From assembly GCA_937902945.1 (NCBI GenBank), contig CALEMD010000063.1, positions 1 to 30,789 on the forward strand: DNA of 30,789 bases. The letters run 5' to 3'. The position numbers and the translations under genes are program-made. The notes under the pieces are model-generated. The model was not told where the DNA came from. It ran no database searches and was given only the letters and a program-made list of their open reading frames with translations. This DNA is from an uncultured Erysipelotrichaceae bacterium. GTDB lineage: Bacteria; Bacillota_I; Bacilli_A; Erysipelotrichales; Erysipelotrichaceae. Shown here piece by piece: positions 1 through 6,765 of this stretch (position 1 is the first letter of the stretch; every line of letters starts with the position of its first letter).

Positions 1-3
1 GGA

Positions 4-180
4 TCAGGTGGCTCTATATCTCCGTCGTTTGCAACGTTTATAAGCAGTTAACGCATTGCTCATTGAACTGTCATCTAGAAACTGTACAAGTACTTCTTCG
101 TAAAACTCTCTATCATTTAAAAATCTTCTGATGCCAGCATCCGCATCAATCCCGGCATTATGCAGTATCATCTTATCCAT
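4..180 (-). pseudogene. Hpt-domain fragment, probably frameshifted
   Basis: This minus-strand ORF encodes 58 residues from an ATG with a good ribosome site (GGGAG, 7 nt upstream). Residues 9-44 read like the start of a histidine phosphotransfer (Hpt) domain: an AGID motif, then RRFLNDREFYEEVLVQFLDD, which resembles the first helix of phosphorelay Hpt proteins. After residue 44 the frame turns into a basic tail (KRCKRRRYRAT) and stops. Removing one T near position 43 restores an Hpt-like continuation, ALTAINVANDGDIEPPD, that runs off the window edge with no stop. The phospho-accepting histidine (HxLKG) would lie outside the window. I infer a one-base insertion, either a real pseudogene or a sequencing error. 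It could instead be a genuine short protein, but the match in the second frame argues against that. Confidence 0.5.
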
Positions 181-422
181 GCTCTATCTCCCACTTTAAA
201 AAGTGCTTCATTACTTAATATATATATTAGTACATTTTCTAACTTTAAAACAGCCGCAACCAGTGAATGAACTCCAAATACACTTGAAAAAACCTCACAC
301 ATGCAGCCTGTCTCTGATCAAAATGATGAAATTAGAATGGTCAAAAGCAGGTCAGTATAGGCCTAAAGAACAGGAAAATACCGTTGTTTTCATGCATTTT
401 CAGCTTTTTTTTGCAAAAATGC

Positions 423-451
423 TTGTCTTTTCACATTGTAAATGCTAAATT
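423..451 (+). promoter_or_regulatory. Candidate extended -10 promoter for the cold-shock gene
   Basis: TTGTCT (423-428) and TAAATT (446-451) are separated by 17 nt, and a TGC just before the -10 box gives an extended -10 element. Transcription would begin near 458, leaving a leader of about 100 nt, in keeping with the long leaders of cold-shock mRNAs. Each box matches consensus at only four of six positions. Confidence 0.35.
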
Positions 452-477
452 AAGTCTGTATTCAAGTACTACCTAGA

Positions 478-519
478 TTTCATGCAGAAATCGAAGTTCT
501 GATTGAAGCATGAATTTTT
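478..519 (+). promoter_or_regulatory. Structured 5' leader of the cold-shock mRNA
   Basis: TTCATGC (479-485) pairs with GCATGAA (508-514), followed directly by five T residues (515-519). An alternative inner hairpin joins CAGAA (485-489) with TTCTG (497-501), so two mutually exclusive folds are possible. The element sits 24 nt upstream of the ribosome site. It could act as an attenuator or temperature-responsive fold; the regulatory role is inference. Confidence 0.4.
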
Positions 520-560
520 ATTAGGAAAGAGAATACAAGAAAAAGGAGAAACATATTACA

Positions 561-761
561 ATGGCAACAGGCAAGGTTAAGTGGTTCAACGCAGAGAAAG
601 GTTATGGATTTATCACAGCTGATGACGGCACAGATATTTTCGTTCATTACTCTGCAATCAAGGCAGATGGCTTCAAGTCACTGGATGAAGGCGTAGCAGT
701 AAGCTTCGACGTCACACAGAGCGACCGTGGCCCTCAGGCTACAAACGTCGTTAAGCTCTAA
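561..761 (+). CDS. cspA: Cold-shock protein, CspA family
   Basis: This 66-residue protein is a single cold-shock domain that binds single-stranded RNA and DNA as a chaperone. The RNP1 motif (KGYGFI, residues 13-18) and RNP2 motif (DIFVHY, 25-30) are intact, and the N-terminus GKVKWFN is typical of the family. Length matches the usual 65-70 residues. The start is fixed by AAAAGGAGAAA about 10 nt upstream. It is a single-gene unit with its own leader and a strong terminator just downstream, converging on prs. The long structured leader suggests post-transcriptional control. Which paralogue (cspA, B, C or D) it corresponds to cannot be decided from sequence alone. Confidence 0.95.
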   Translation: MATGKVKWFNAEKGYGFITADDGTDIFVHYSAIKADGFKSLDEGVAVSFDVTQSDRGPQATNVVKL

Positions 762-783
762 TCAATTAGAATAAGACGATAAG

Positions 784-811
784 AAGAGAAGGATCAATCC
801 TTCTCTTTTTT
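784..811 (+). terminator. Intrinsic terminator of the cold-shock gene
   Basis: AAGAGAAGGA (784-793) pairs perfectly with TCCTTCTCTT (798-807) around a TCAA loop and runs into a T tract ending at 811. It lies 22 nt after the stop codon of the cold-shock gene. Confidence 0.9.
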
Positions 812-851
812 ATGTCTGCAGAACCATGCATACATGATTCCTTAGTCATAG

Positions 852-879
852 AAAAAGATGACACTTGCGCATCATCTTT
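852..879 (-). terminator. Intrinsic terminator of the glmU-prs unit
   Basis: Read on the minus strand, AAAGATGA (879-872) pairs with TCATCTTT (861-854), followed by further T residues. It lies 13 nt after the prs stop codon and faces the cold-shock terminator, so the two convergent units are insulated from each other. Confidence 0.8.
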
Positions 880-892
880 CAATAAGGGTCAA

Positions 893-1858
893 TCAGTGAG
901 GCTGATACATGTCATAGACACGGGATACAGAATCATGATTTTCAATTGCTTCAATTGTCTTAGCAATCATATCGGCAATGCATAGAACTGTGATTTTTGA
1001 AGACTGTGCTGCTTTCTCTGGAGGCAGCGGAATAGTATCAGAAATCACCATTTCTTTAATAACTGAATGTTCAATGGTATTGATCGCATCATGTGAGAAT
1101 ACTCCATGCGTTACTGCAGCATAGATTTCCTTAGCTCCATGATCCTGCAGAATCTGACATCCTGCACACAGTGATCCGGCAGTATCGCAGATATCGTCCA
1201 CAACAATGCAGATCTTTTTTTCAACATCTCCGACAACGTTCTGTGCTTCTACCATATTCGGCTTAGGTCTGCGCTTGTCAATAATGGCAAGAGGTGCATC
1301 CAGTATTTCTGCCAGTTTTCTTGCACGTGTAGCTCCGCCGTGGTCCGGTGATACTACACATACTTCATCTGTAGGAAAATTCTTTTTCTTAAAGTAATAT
1401 CCAATCATTGGGACTGCTGTCAGATCATCAATAGGAATATTGAAGAATCCCTGAATCTGCGTTGCATGCAGATCTACAGTGATGACTCGATCAGCTCCTG
1501 CTGTTGAAAGCAGATCTGCAACCAATTTAGCTGTAATCGGCTGATGTGCTTTCGCCTTGCGGTCCTGTCTTGCATATCCATAGTACGGCATGACAACATT
1601 GATTTCGCCAGCACTTGCACGTTTGCATGCATCAATGCAGACTAGCACTTCCATCAGACTTTCTGTAACCGGTGTGCATGTGGATTGGATAATATATACC
1701 GATCTTCCACGTACCGTTTCCTGCGGTTCAACAAGAATTTCTCCGTCTGCAAAGTGATGAACTTCCACCTTTCCTAGAGGGATACCTAAATCTTTAACAA
1801 TGGACTTAGCGAGCTCGATGCTTGATGTAAGTGCAAATACGACAGTTTCTTTAATCAT
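893..1858 (-). CDS. prs: Ribose-phosphate pyrophosphokinase (PRPP synthetase)
   Basis: The enzyme transfers pyrophosphate from ATP to ribose 5-phosphate, giving PRPP for nucleotide, histidine, tryptophan and NAD synthesis. The protein has 321 residues, close to the usual 310-320. Visible motifs are the ATP-contacting YYGYARQDRK (92-101), the catalytic flexible loop KRRPKPN (195-201) and the PRPP-binding loop VVDDICDTAGS (219-229). The ATG is preceded by AGAAGGGGA at good spacing. The gene follows glmU by 16 nt, the conserved glmU-prs pairing of Bacillota, and ends at a strong terminator. It is probably a class I, phosphate-activated enzyme. Nothing appears degraded. Confidence 0.97.
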   Translation of the reverse strand: MIKETVVFALTSSIELAKSIVKDLGIPLGKVEVHHFADGEILVEPQETVRGRSVYIIQSTCTPVTESLMEVLVCIDACKRASAGEINVVMPYYGYARQDRKAKAHQPITAKLVADLLSTAGADRVITVDLHATQIQGFFNIPIDDLTAVPMIGYYFKKKNFPTDEVCVVSPDHGGATRARKLAEILDAPLAIIDKRRPKPNMVEAQNVVGDVEKKICIVVDDICDTAGSLCAGCQILQDHGAKEIYAAVTHGVFSHDAINTIEHSVIKEMVISDTIPLPPEKAAQSSKITVLCIADMIAKTIEAIENHDSVSRVYDMYQPH

Positions 1859-1874
1859 GATTTCCCCTTCTCTG

Positions 1875-3245
1875 TTATTTTTTCCTGCGATTGCGATCCA
1901 GATATTCCTTACCGTATCCCGGCTTGTTTATCTGACGTACACGGCCAATTGCCATATCTCCATCCGGCACATCTCCGGTTGCTGTGGAACCTGCCGCAAC
2001 CACGCTGTTTTCACCCACTGTCAGCGGTGCAATCAGATTGCAGTTGGAGCCAATAAATGCTCCATCCTTTACCGTTGTATGAAACTTATGACCGCCGTCA
2101 TAATTGACAGTGATGACTCCGCATCCAATATTGACTTTTGAACCTATATCGCTGTCGCCGAGATACGTAAGATGAGCACAGCGGCTGTCTGTTCCAAACT
2201 TTACATTCTTGAATTCCACAAAATTGCCGATTCGATTCTTATCTTCTATTACACTGTTCATGCGGAAATGCGCATAAGGACCGATCTGGCAGTCATTCTT
2301 AACTTCACTGTCAGTAATCTCAGAAGCATTAATAACTGTATTGCTGCCTATCTTTGCATTGACCATCAATGACTGCGGATATACAGTCACATGATTTCCA
2401 ATTTCAGTCTTTCCATAAATATATACATTCGGATATAGAATAACATCGCTGCCAAATGTTACATCCGGTCCAATATATGTGCTGTCAGGGTTGATCATTG
2501 TTACACCCTTCTGCATCCATTCAGTATTAATGCGATTCTGCAGATAGCGGTTTGCGGCCGCAAGCTGAACACAGTCATTGATTCCCTGTGCTTCTTCAGG
2601 ATCACAAGCAGATATTGCCTTAACGATCTTTCCCTGTGCTTTCAGTATTTCTACAAGGTCTGTAATGTAATACTCATGCTGCGCATTATCATTCTTGAGT
2701 TCTTTCAGTCCTGCAAACAGTTCTTGATTTCTGAATGCATAGATACCTGTATTGATATCATGAATCATCTTTTCATCTTCTGTGCAGTCTTTATACTCAA
2801 CGATCTTTTCAATGGTGCCGTCACACGCTCTGACGACTCTGCCATACATATCTGCATCATCATAGTGTGCTGTCAGCACAGCCATATCGCACTTACCCAG
2901 TGCATCATACAGCATTGCATATGTTTCTGGGCGCACACACGGGCAGTCTCCATTCACTACCAGCGTCAAACCATCATCATTCTGAAGGGATGCCGCCATC
3001 ATAACTGCATGACCGGATCCAAGCTGCGGTTCCTGCAGTGCAAATTCACATTGTCCTTCCATGGCCAATTCAACCATTTCATGACCATATCCAACAACTG
3101 TTACAATTTTCTCTGCTCCAGCTGCTTTCAGATTATCAACGATATGAGCAACCATCGGCTTCTGGCATACCATGTGCAGTACCTTCGGTGTATCCGAATG
3201 CATGCGTGTGCCTTTACCTGCCGCTAGAACGATCGCGTTCTTCAT
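1875..3245 (-). CDS. glmU: Bifunctional UDP-GlcNAc pyrophosphorylase / GlcN-1-P acetyltransferase
   Basis: GlmU acetylates glucosamine-1-phosphate and couples it to UTP, giving UDP-GlcNAc for peptidoglycan and wall polymers. With the start chosen here it has 456 residues, the usual family length. The N-terminal uridylyltransferase carries LAAGKGTRM (residues 7-15). The C-terminal half is a left-handed beta-helix of hexapeptide repeats with the acetyltransferase segment CAHLTYLGD and the following NYDGG. An in-frame ATG five codons upstream (3258-3260) is less likely, because the GGAGG ribosome site lies between the two ATGs, 8 nt before the downstream one. A TATAAT box precedes the gene, and it is followed by prs. 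Confidence 0.96.
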   Translation of the reverse strand: MKNAIVLAAGKGTRMHSDTPKVLHMVCQKPMVAHIVDNLKAAGAEKIVTVVGYGHEMVELAMEGQCEFALQEPQLGSGHAVMMAASLQNDDGLTLVVNGDCPCVRPETYAMLYDALGKCDMAVLTAHYDDADMYGRVVRACDGTIEKIVEYKDCTEDEKMIHDINTGIYAFRNQELFAGLKELKNDNAQHEYYITDLVEILKAQGKIVKAISACDPEEAQGINDCVQLAAANRYLQNRINTEWMQKGVTMINPDSTYIGPDVTFGSDVILYPNVYIYGKTEIGNHVTVYPQSLMVNAKIGSNTVINASEITDSEVKNDCQIGPYAHFRMNSVIEDKNRIGNFVEFKNVKFGTDSRCAHLTYLGDSDIGSKVNIGCGVITVNYDGGHKFHTTVKDGAFIGSNCNLIAPLTVGENSVVAAGSTATGDVPDGDMAIGRVRQINKPGYGKEYLDRNRRKK

Positions 3246-3253
3246 GTCCGTCG

Positions 3254-3258
3254 CCTCC
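3254..3258 (-). promoter_or_regulatory. Ribosome binding site that fixes the glmU start
   Basis: GGAGG on the minus strand lies 8 nt before the ATG at 3243-3245 but overlaps codons 1-3 of the alternative upstream start. It therefore supports the shorter GlmU. Confidence 0.7.
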
Positions 3259-3269
3259 ATTACGTGTCT

Positions 3270-3275
3270 ATTATA
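3270..3275 (-). promoter_or_regulatory. -10 box (TATAAT) of a glmU-prs promoter
   Basis: A perfect TATAAT lies 24 nt before the glmU start codon, just after the ispE terminator. I see no good -35 hexamer at 16-18 nt, because that space is filled by the terminator hairpin. Transcription would start near 3263, giving a leader of roughly 20 nt. Confidence 0.45.
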
Positions 3276-3278
3276 CAG

Positions 3279-3299
3279 GAAAAGCGCCTTAGCGGCGCT
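3279..3299 (-). terminator. Terminator between ispE and glmU
   Basis: On the minus strand AGCGCC (3299-3294) pairs with GGCGCT (3288-3283) around a five-base loop, followed by a short TTTT run. A second inverted repeat (GGGAAATCCC, about 3311-3320) lies just upstream. The T tract is short, so read-through into glmU is likely. Confidence 0.55.
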
Positions 3300-3359
3300 G
3301 TGAAATGAAAGGGATTTCCCTTCTGTCGGTTTCCGGTATTTCTTATGCCTTTTCAGCCA

Positions 3360-4202
3360 TTAATGACTCAGAATATCCGTTATTCTTACAAAATACTTAT
3401 GATCTCGCATATACTCTGCTGTTCTTTTCAGCAGAGCCTTGTCTTTGCTTAAGCCAAAGACTGTAGACCCGCTTCCTGACATCAGCACTCCGTCAAACCC
3501 GAATTCCAGGAGTTTATCCTTAACATTCTTAATCTCCGGAACCAATTTCAAGCTGCTTTCTTCAAGAGAATTGCCCAGATTCTCTATTACCCCAGGATAA
3601 TCATCTTTCTTCAGAGCTTCGCGCATCGCATTGCAGTCGGGATGCACGAGGTGATCATAGTCAAGCATAGAGAATGCCGTCTTTGTGGCAACCCCTTTTC
3701 TCGGCTTTACCAGAAGCACATGAAATGAAGGTCTGCATTGAAATGATTCAATCTGTTCACCGATACCGCCAACCAATGCCGGTCTGTTGATGCAGCAGAA
3801 TGGCACATCTGCCCCTACTTCTCTAGCAATATCAAGCATCGTGGGCGTATCCATATGAAGATGCATCATGCGATTCATGATCCGAATTGCGGCCGCCGCA
3901 TCTGCACTTCCTCCTGCAAGCCCCGCCTGGGTCGGAATGTGCTTTGTCAGTGTGCATGAAAATTCCTGTGTAAAGCCATATCTCTGCTGAACGCATTGAA
4001 TTGCTTTAATAACAGTATTCTTATCATTGATTGGCAGATAATACCTGTTTATTGACATTTCTGTCTTCGCTGAAGGAACCATTTCCAGAACATCATAGAA
4101 ATCCAACGGAACCATGATCATCTTCAGTTCGTGATAGCCATCCTCTCTTCTGCCTACCACATCCAGGCAGAGATTGATTTTAGCATATGCTCTATCTTTC
4201 AT
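3360..4202 (-). CDS. ispE: 4-(cytidine 5'-diphospho)-2-C-methyl-D-erythritol kinase
   Basis: IspE phosphorylates CDP-methylerythritol with ATP, the fourth step of the non-mevalonate (MEP) isoprenoid pathway. The 280-residue protein is a GHMP kinase. It has YAKINL (residues 6-11, catalytic Lys8), the glycine-rich ATP loop PTQAGLAGGSADAAA (90-104), GADVPF with the probable catalytic Asp132, and the C-terminal MSGSGSTVFG motif. Its ATG overlaps the rsmA stop codon by 4 nt (ATGA), so the two are probably translationally coupled; the rsmA-ispE pairing is common in Bacillota. It is the last gene of the mnmE-to-ispE run and is followed by a terminator-like hairpin. Confidence 0.96.
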   Translation of the reverse strand: MKDRAYAKINLCLDVVGRREDGYHELKMIMVPLDFYDVLEMVPSAKTEMSINRYYLPINDKNTVIKAIQCVQQRYGFTQEFSCTLTKHIPTQAGLAGGSADAAAAIRIMNRMMHLHMDTPTMLDIAREVGADVPFCCINRPALVGGIGEQIESFQCRPSFHVLLVKPRKGVATKTAFSMLDYDHLVHPDCNAMREALKKDDYPGVIENLGNSLEESSLKLVPEIKNVKDKLLEFGFDGVLMSGSGSTVFGLSKDKALLKRTAEYMRDHKYFVRITDILSH

Positions 4203-5053
4203 CTTTTCTTAGTTCTGCAGGCATCCAATCTGCAGAATTCCTCCAGAGAACACTGCTGTGCTCTGCTTGATTCATCTATTTCCGCTTCCTGCAGGATAGT
4301 TCTAGCCAGTTCTGCATCACCTAGGTATTCCTTTAGGTTATTGTAAATTGTTTTGCGGCGCTGCTTAAAGCATCCTTTGATCAGACTGAAGAACGCATCT
4401 CTGTCTTCAACCGGTATAGGATTTTCTTTCCTTCTGAATTGAATGACTGTGCTGTCGACTTTCGGTGCCGGCATAAAGCATGACGCTTTCACCTGCATGA
4501 TCCTAGCGCAAGTATATAGATATCCTCCCTCAACACTGATTGCCCCATAGTTTTCTGAACCTGGTCCAGCCAGAAAGCGGTCTGCGACTTCTTTCTGCAC
4601 CATGACTGTGATCGTCTGAATCTCTTCACTGCTCTCAAACAATCTGAACAGAACCGGCGAAGTGATGCAGTAAGGAAGATTGGAACAGACACTGACTGTT
4701 CCGTACTTCTGTTTCAGTTCCTGAATCTTTTCTTCCAGATCGCATTCAAGAAAATCCTGATGTATGATTTCAACATTGTCATAGTCATGCAGAGTCTTTG
4801 CAAGTACTTGCATCATGGCAGAATCAATTTCATATGCTGTTACATGCTGCGACAGCAGTGCCAGCTGCTGCGTCAATGCGCCAAGTCCAGGTCCTATTTC
4901 TATGACCGCTCCTCCTGCATCTGCACATCCTGCTGTTTTCTTTACAACGGATGCATCCACAAGAAAATTCTGTCCGAATGATTTCTTTGCATGGGCTTGG
5001 AATTCATCCAGAATAGCTCGTGTCTGTGATACTGATGCAATTGGCTTATCCAT
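4199..5053 (-). CDS. rsmA: 16S rRNA adenine(1518/1519) dimethyltransferase
   Basis: RsmA (KsgA) dimethylates two adjacent adenines in the 3' hairpin of 16S rRNA during 30S maturation, using S-adenosylmethionine. Motifs are the family N-terminal signature KSFGQNFLVD, the SAM-binding motif VIEIGPGLGALT and the catalytic NLPY tetrad. An ATG ten codons upstream (5081-5083) is open, but the one used here gives a normal 284 residues and sits in an 8-nt overlap with the end of rnmV. It also has AAAGG about 9 nt upstream, so coupling to rnmV is likely. The order tatD-rnmV-rsmA is the classic Bacillota arrangement. Confidence 0.95.
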   Translation of the reverse strand: MDKPIASVSQTRAILDEFQAHAKKSFGQNFLVDASVVKKTAGCADAGGAVIEIGPGLGALTQQLALLSQHVTAYEIDSAMMQVLAKTLHDYDNVEIIHQDFLECDLEEKIQELKQKYGTVSVCSNLPYCITSPVLFRLFESSEEIQTITVMVQKEVADRFLAGPGSENYGAISVEGGYLYTCARIMQVKASCFMPAPKVDSTVIQFRRKENPIPVEDRDAFFSLIKGCFKQRRKTIYNNLKEYLGDAELARTILQEAEIDESSRAQQCSLEEFCRLDACRTKKR

Positions 5054-5588
5054 TTTCCAATGCCTTTCTAAGTTCTTCTGCATTGATGCCTAAGCAGTTC
5101 AGCCTTTTTCTAAGTGTCTTAGCATTGGCGGTTCCTGCATGGTATATACGAGATGCCTTAATACGCAGCGCACTGCTGTTAGGCTGTCCCATCAGTCCCA
5201 ATTCAAAGAACTGAGCTGCACTGATTGTCTCTGCGGGTCTTTCCTGAATGGCAATCAGATTGCCAAGTGACTGTTTCAGCGCTTCAATTCCAGCATGCTC
5301 AACACCAACCTTTTTATCAGTCTTTGCGTCTTTCTTATCGATGAAAGCATTCAGACAGCCAGGCACCGCCTGATTTACAGCATTGCGAATCTGATTCCCC
5401 GGGGCATCAGGATCTGTAAACACAATAATGCCGCGGACTTCTTTCATGCGGGCTATCAGCTTCAGAGTGTATTCATTCAGACATGTACCATGCGTTTCAA
5501 TGGTGTCACAGTCAAAAAACTGCTTGAGTCTGGCTGTATCATTCTTTCCTTCTACCACAATCACTTCCTGTATATACGGTTTATCCAT
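5046..5588 (-). CDS. rnmV: Ribonuclease M5
   Basis: RNase M5 trims precursor 5S rRNA to its mature ends, usually together with ribosomal protein L18. The 180-residue product opens with the TOPRIM signature VIVVEGKNDTARL, whose glutamate is the metal-binding residue. A second acidic TOPRIM motif, VFTDPDAPGN, follows (DxD type), and the C-terminal half is the RNA-binding part. A start nine codons upstream (5613-5615) is open, but this ATG places the TOPRIM fold close to the N-terminus as in other RnmV proteins. It overlaps the tatD stop by 8 nt. The ribosome site is weak (GGGTG), consistent with coupled translation. Confidence 0.94.
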   Translation of the reverse strand: MDKPYIQEVIVVEGKNDTARLKQFFDCDTIETHGTCLNEYTLKLIARMKEVRGIIVFTDPDAPGNQIRNAVNQAVPGCLNAFIDKKDAKTDKKVGVEHAGIEALKQSLGNLIAIQERPAETISAAQFFELGLMGQPNSSALRIKASRIYHAGTANAKTLRKRLNCLGINAEELRKALENG

Positions 5589-6366
5589 TGCGCACACCCG
5601 TAAGCAGATAAGCATAATTATCTATGATTGCCGAAGCCAGCACATCTGCGTCTTCGCCGCGCACTGCCGCCAGTTCTTTTTCAATATAGGGAATATTGGC
5701 CGGTTCATTCCTTGTCCCTCTTACCGGAACAGGCGCCATATATGGACAGTCAGTCTCTGTCAGAAGATACTCCTGCTTAATTGCAGCGGCCGATTCTTTT
5801 GCCCGCTTAGAGTTCTTGAATGTAAGAGCTCCGCCGAATGCCAATAGATATCCAAGCTTTGTAAACTCCAGTGCCATCTCAGGACTTCCAGAATAGCAAT
5901 GCATAACGCCGCGGCATCTATGTTCTTTCATGATGTCATATGTATCCTGTATGGCATCGCGTGAATGCACCAATATCGGCTTATTCACTTCTTTTGCTAT
6001 TTCAATCTGTCTGATAAAAAGATCTATCTGTTTATCTCTGTTGTCTTTGCGCCAATAAAAATCAAGTCCGATTTCTCCAATGGCGGCTATTCTCTCATCA
6101 TGAGCAATTCTGACAAATTCATCCCAGACCTTCTCATCTGCCAAATCTGCATCTTCCGGATGTATGCCATAAGCCAGCGCATATCTTTCGGGATTCTTCC
6201 CGCAGAACTCCATACCTCTGTATGCTTCAGATGCCGAGGTTGTCACAAGCAGTATCTTTTCAACACCGGCATCTGCAGCCCGCTGTTCAACTTCTGATAG
6301 ATCTGCTTGAAATTCTTCTGACAGTATATGTGCGTGCGAATCTACATATGTCTTTTTTTTGTCCAT
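5581..6366 (-). CDS. tatD: TatD family metal-dependent DNase
   Basis: This 261-residue TIM-barrel hydrolase belongs to the TatD/YcfH group, implicated in DNA processing and quality control. Metal ligands are visible in order: DSHAH (residues 9-13), GEIGLD (97-102), HSRD (134-137), HCYSG (156-160) and TDCPYM (205-210). Length is typical. The start has GGAG 8 nt upstream and overlaps the end of the RDD gene by 25 nt. It precedes rnmV with an 8-nt overlap. The exact substrate cannot be assigned from sequence; the Bacillus counterpart is YabD. Confidence 0.93.
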   Translation of the reverse strand: MDKKKTYVDSHAHILSEEFQADLSEVEQRAADAGVEKILLVTTSASEAYRGMEFCGKNPERYALAYGIHPEDADLADEKVWDEFVRIAHDERIAAIGEIGLDFYWRKDNRDKQIDLFIRQIEIAKEVNKPILVHSRDAIQDTYDIMKEHRCRGVMHCYSGSPEMALEFTKLGYLLAFGGALTFKNSKRAKESAAAIKQEYLLTETDCPYMAPVPVRGTRNEPANIPYIEKELAAVRGEDADVLASAIIDNYAYLLTGVRNG

Positions 6367-6764
6367 ACTTCTGTCTCCGTTATTCTATCGTGAAATGAAC
6401 TGTGCAGATTCTGTGTTGCCATATACAGCATTGAGAATGCCGCAAGAATACTGTATAAGAAGAAAATGCAGACATTCTTAATCAGAGATCTGACAAGTGA
6501 TCTTGTCAAAGAAAGATCCAAATCGTTTGCTGTCCGCACCTCTAAAAACATCAGTCTCTTTCCAAACGTCTGCGCAAACACAGCATCGCAGAAAGTTTCA
6601 TATGCAACTGCAACTATGAACATCCATCCGGCAGACTGCATCCATCCGCCCATCACAGCATTGCCCAGATTAAAAGGCAGCACCATCTGCAGAAACAGAG
6701 AAACAATCCAGCAGCAGGTCAAATCAATCAGTTCCGCCAAACCTCTTCGTATGATCAATTTCAT
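6342..6764 (-). CDS. RDD family integral membrane protein
   Basis: This small membrane protein (140 residues with this start) has the RDD hallmarks: an RRGLAELIDL segment with Arg and Asp in the first helix region, and TFGKRLMFLEVRT after the second helix. Three hydrophobic segments lie near residues 13-32, 47-65 and 95-115. RDD proteins have been proposed as transporters or ion-stress factors, but function is unknown here. The ATG used lies 1 nt after the mnmE stop. An in-frame ATG 12 codons upstream (6798-6800), inside mnmE, also has an SD-like GAGGG, so the start is uncertain. It sits between mnmE and tatD and overlaps tatD. Confidence 0.8.
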   Translation of the reverse strand: MKLIIRRGLAELIDLTCCWIVSLFLQMVLPFNLGNAVMGGWMQSAGWMFIVAVAYETFCDAVFAQTFGKRLMFLEVRTANDLDLSLTRSLVRSLIKNVCIFFLYSILAAFSMLYMATQNLHSSFHDRITETEVWTKKRHM

Positions 6765-6765
6765 A

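Larger units (their letters stand above)
181..560. other. Non-coding spacer with cspA-type promoter and leader
   Basis: No convincing gene lies in these 380 bases. An 81-codon open frame at 203-448 (+) lacks a ribosome site and looks like chance. The left part (about 190-240) is AT-rich and probably carries the promoter of the minus-strand Hpt fragment. An inverted repeat (GCATTTT at 394-400, AAAATGC at 416-422) precedes a candidate plus-strand promoter near 423-451. The remainder is the likely leader of the cold-shock gene. Confidence 0.5.

Noticed and set aside
203..448. Open frame of 81 codons (+) upstream of the cold-shock gene
   Set aside because: No ribosome site, low-complexity composition, and it overlaps the likely promoter of the cold-shock gene.
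2676..3227. 183-codon open frame (+) rich in His and Cys
   Set aside because: It is the reverse of glmU codons; the Cys/His richness comes from antisense Ala and Met codons, not a zinc protein.
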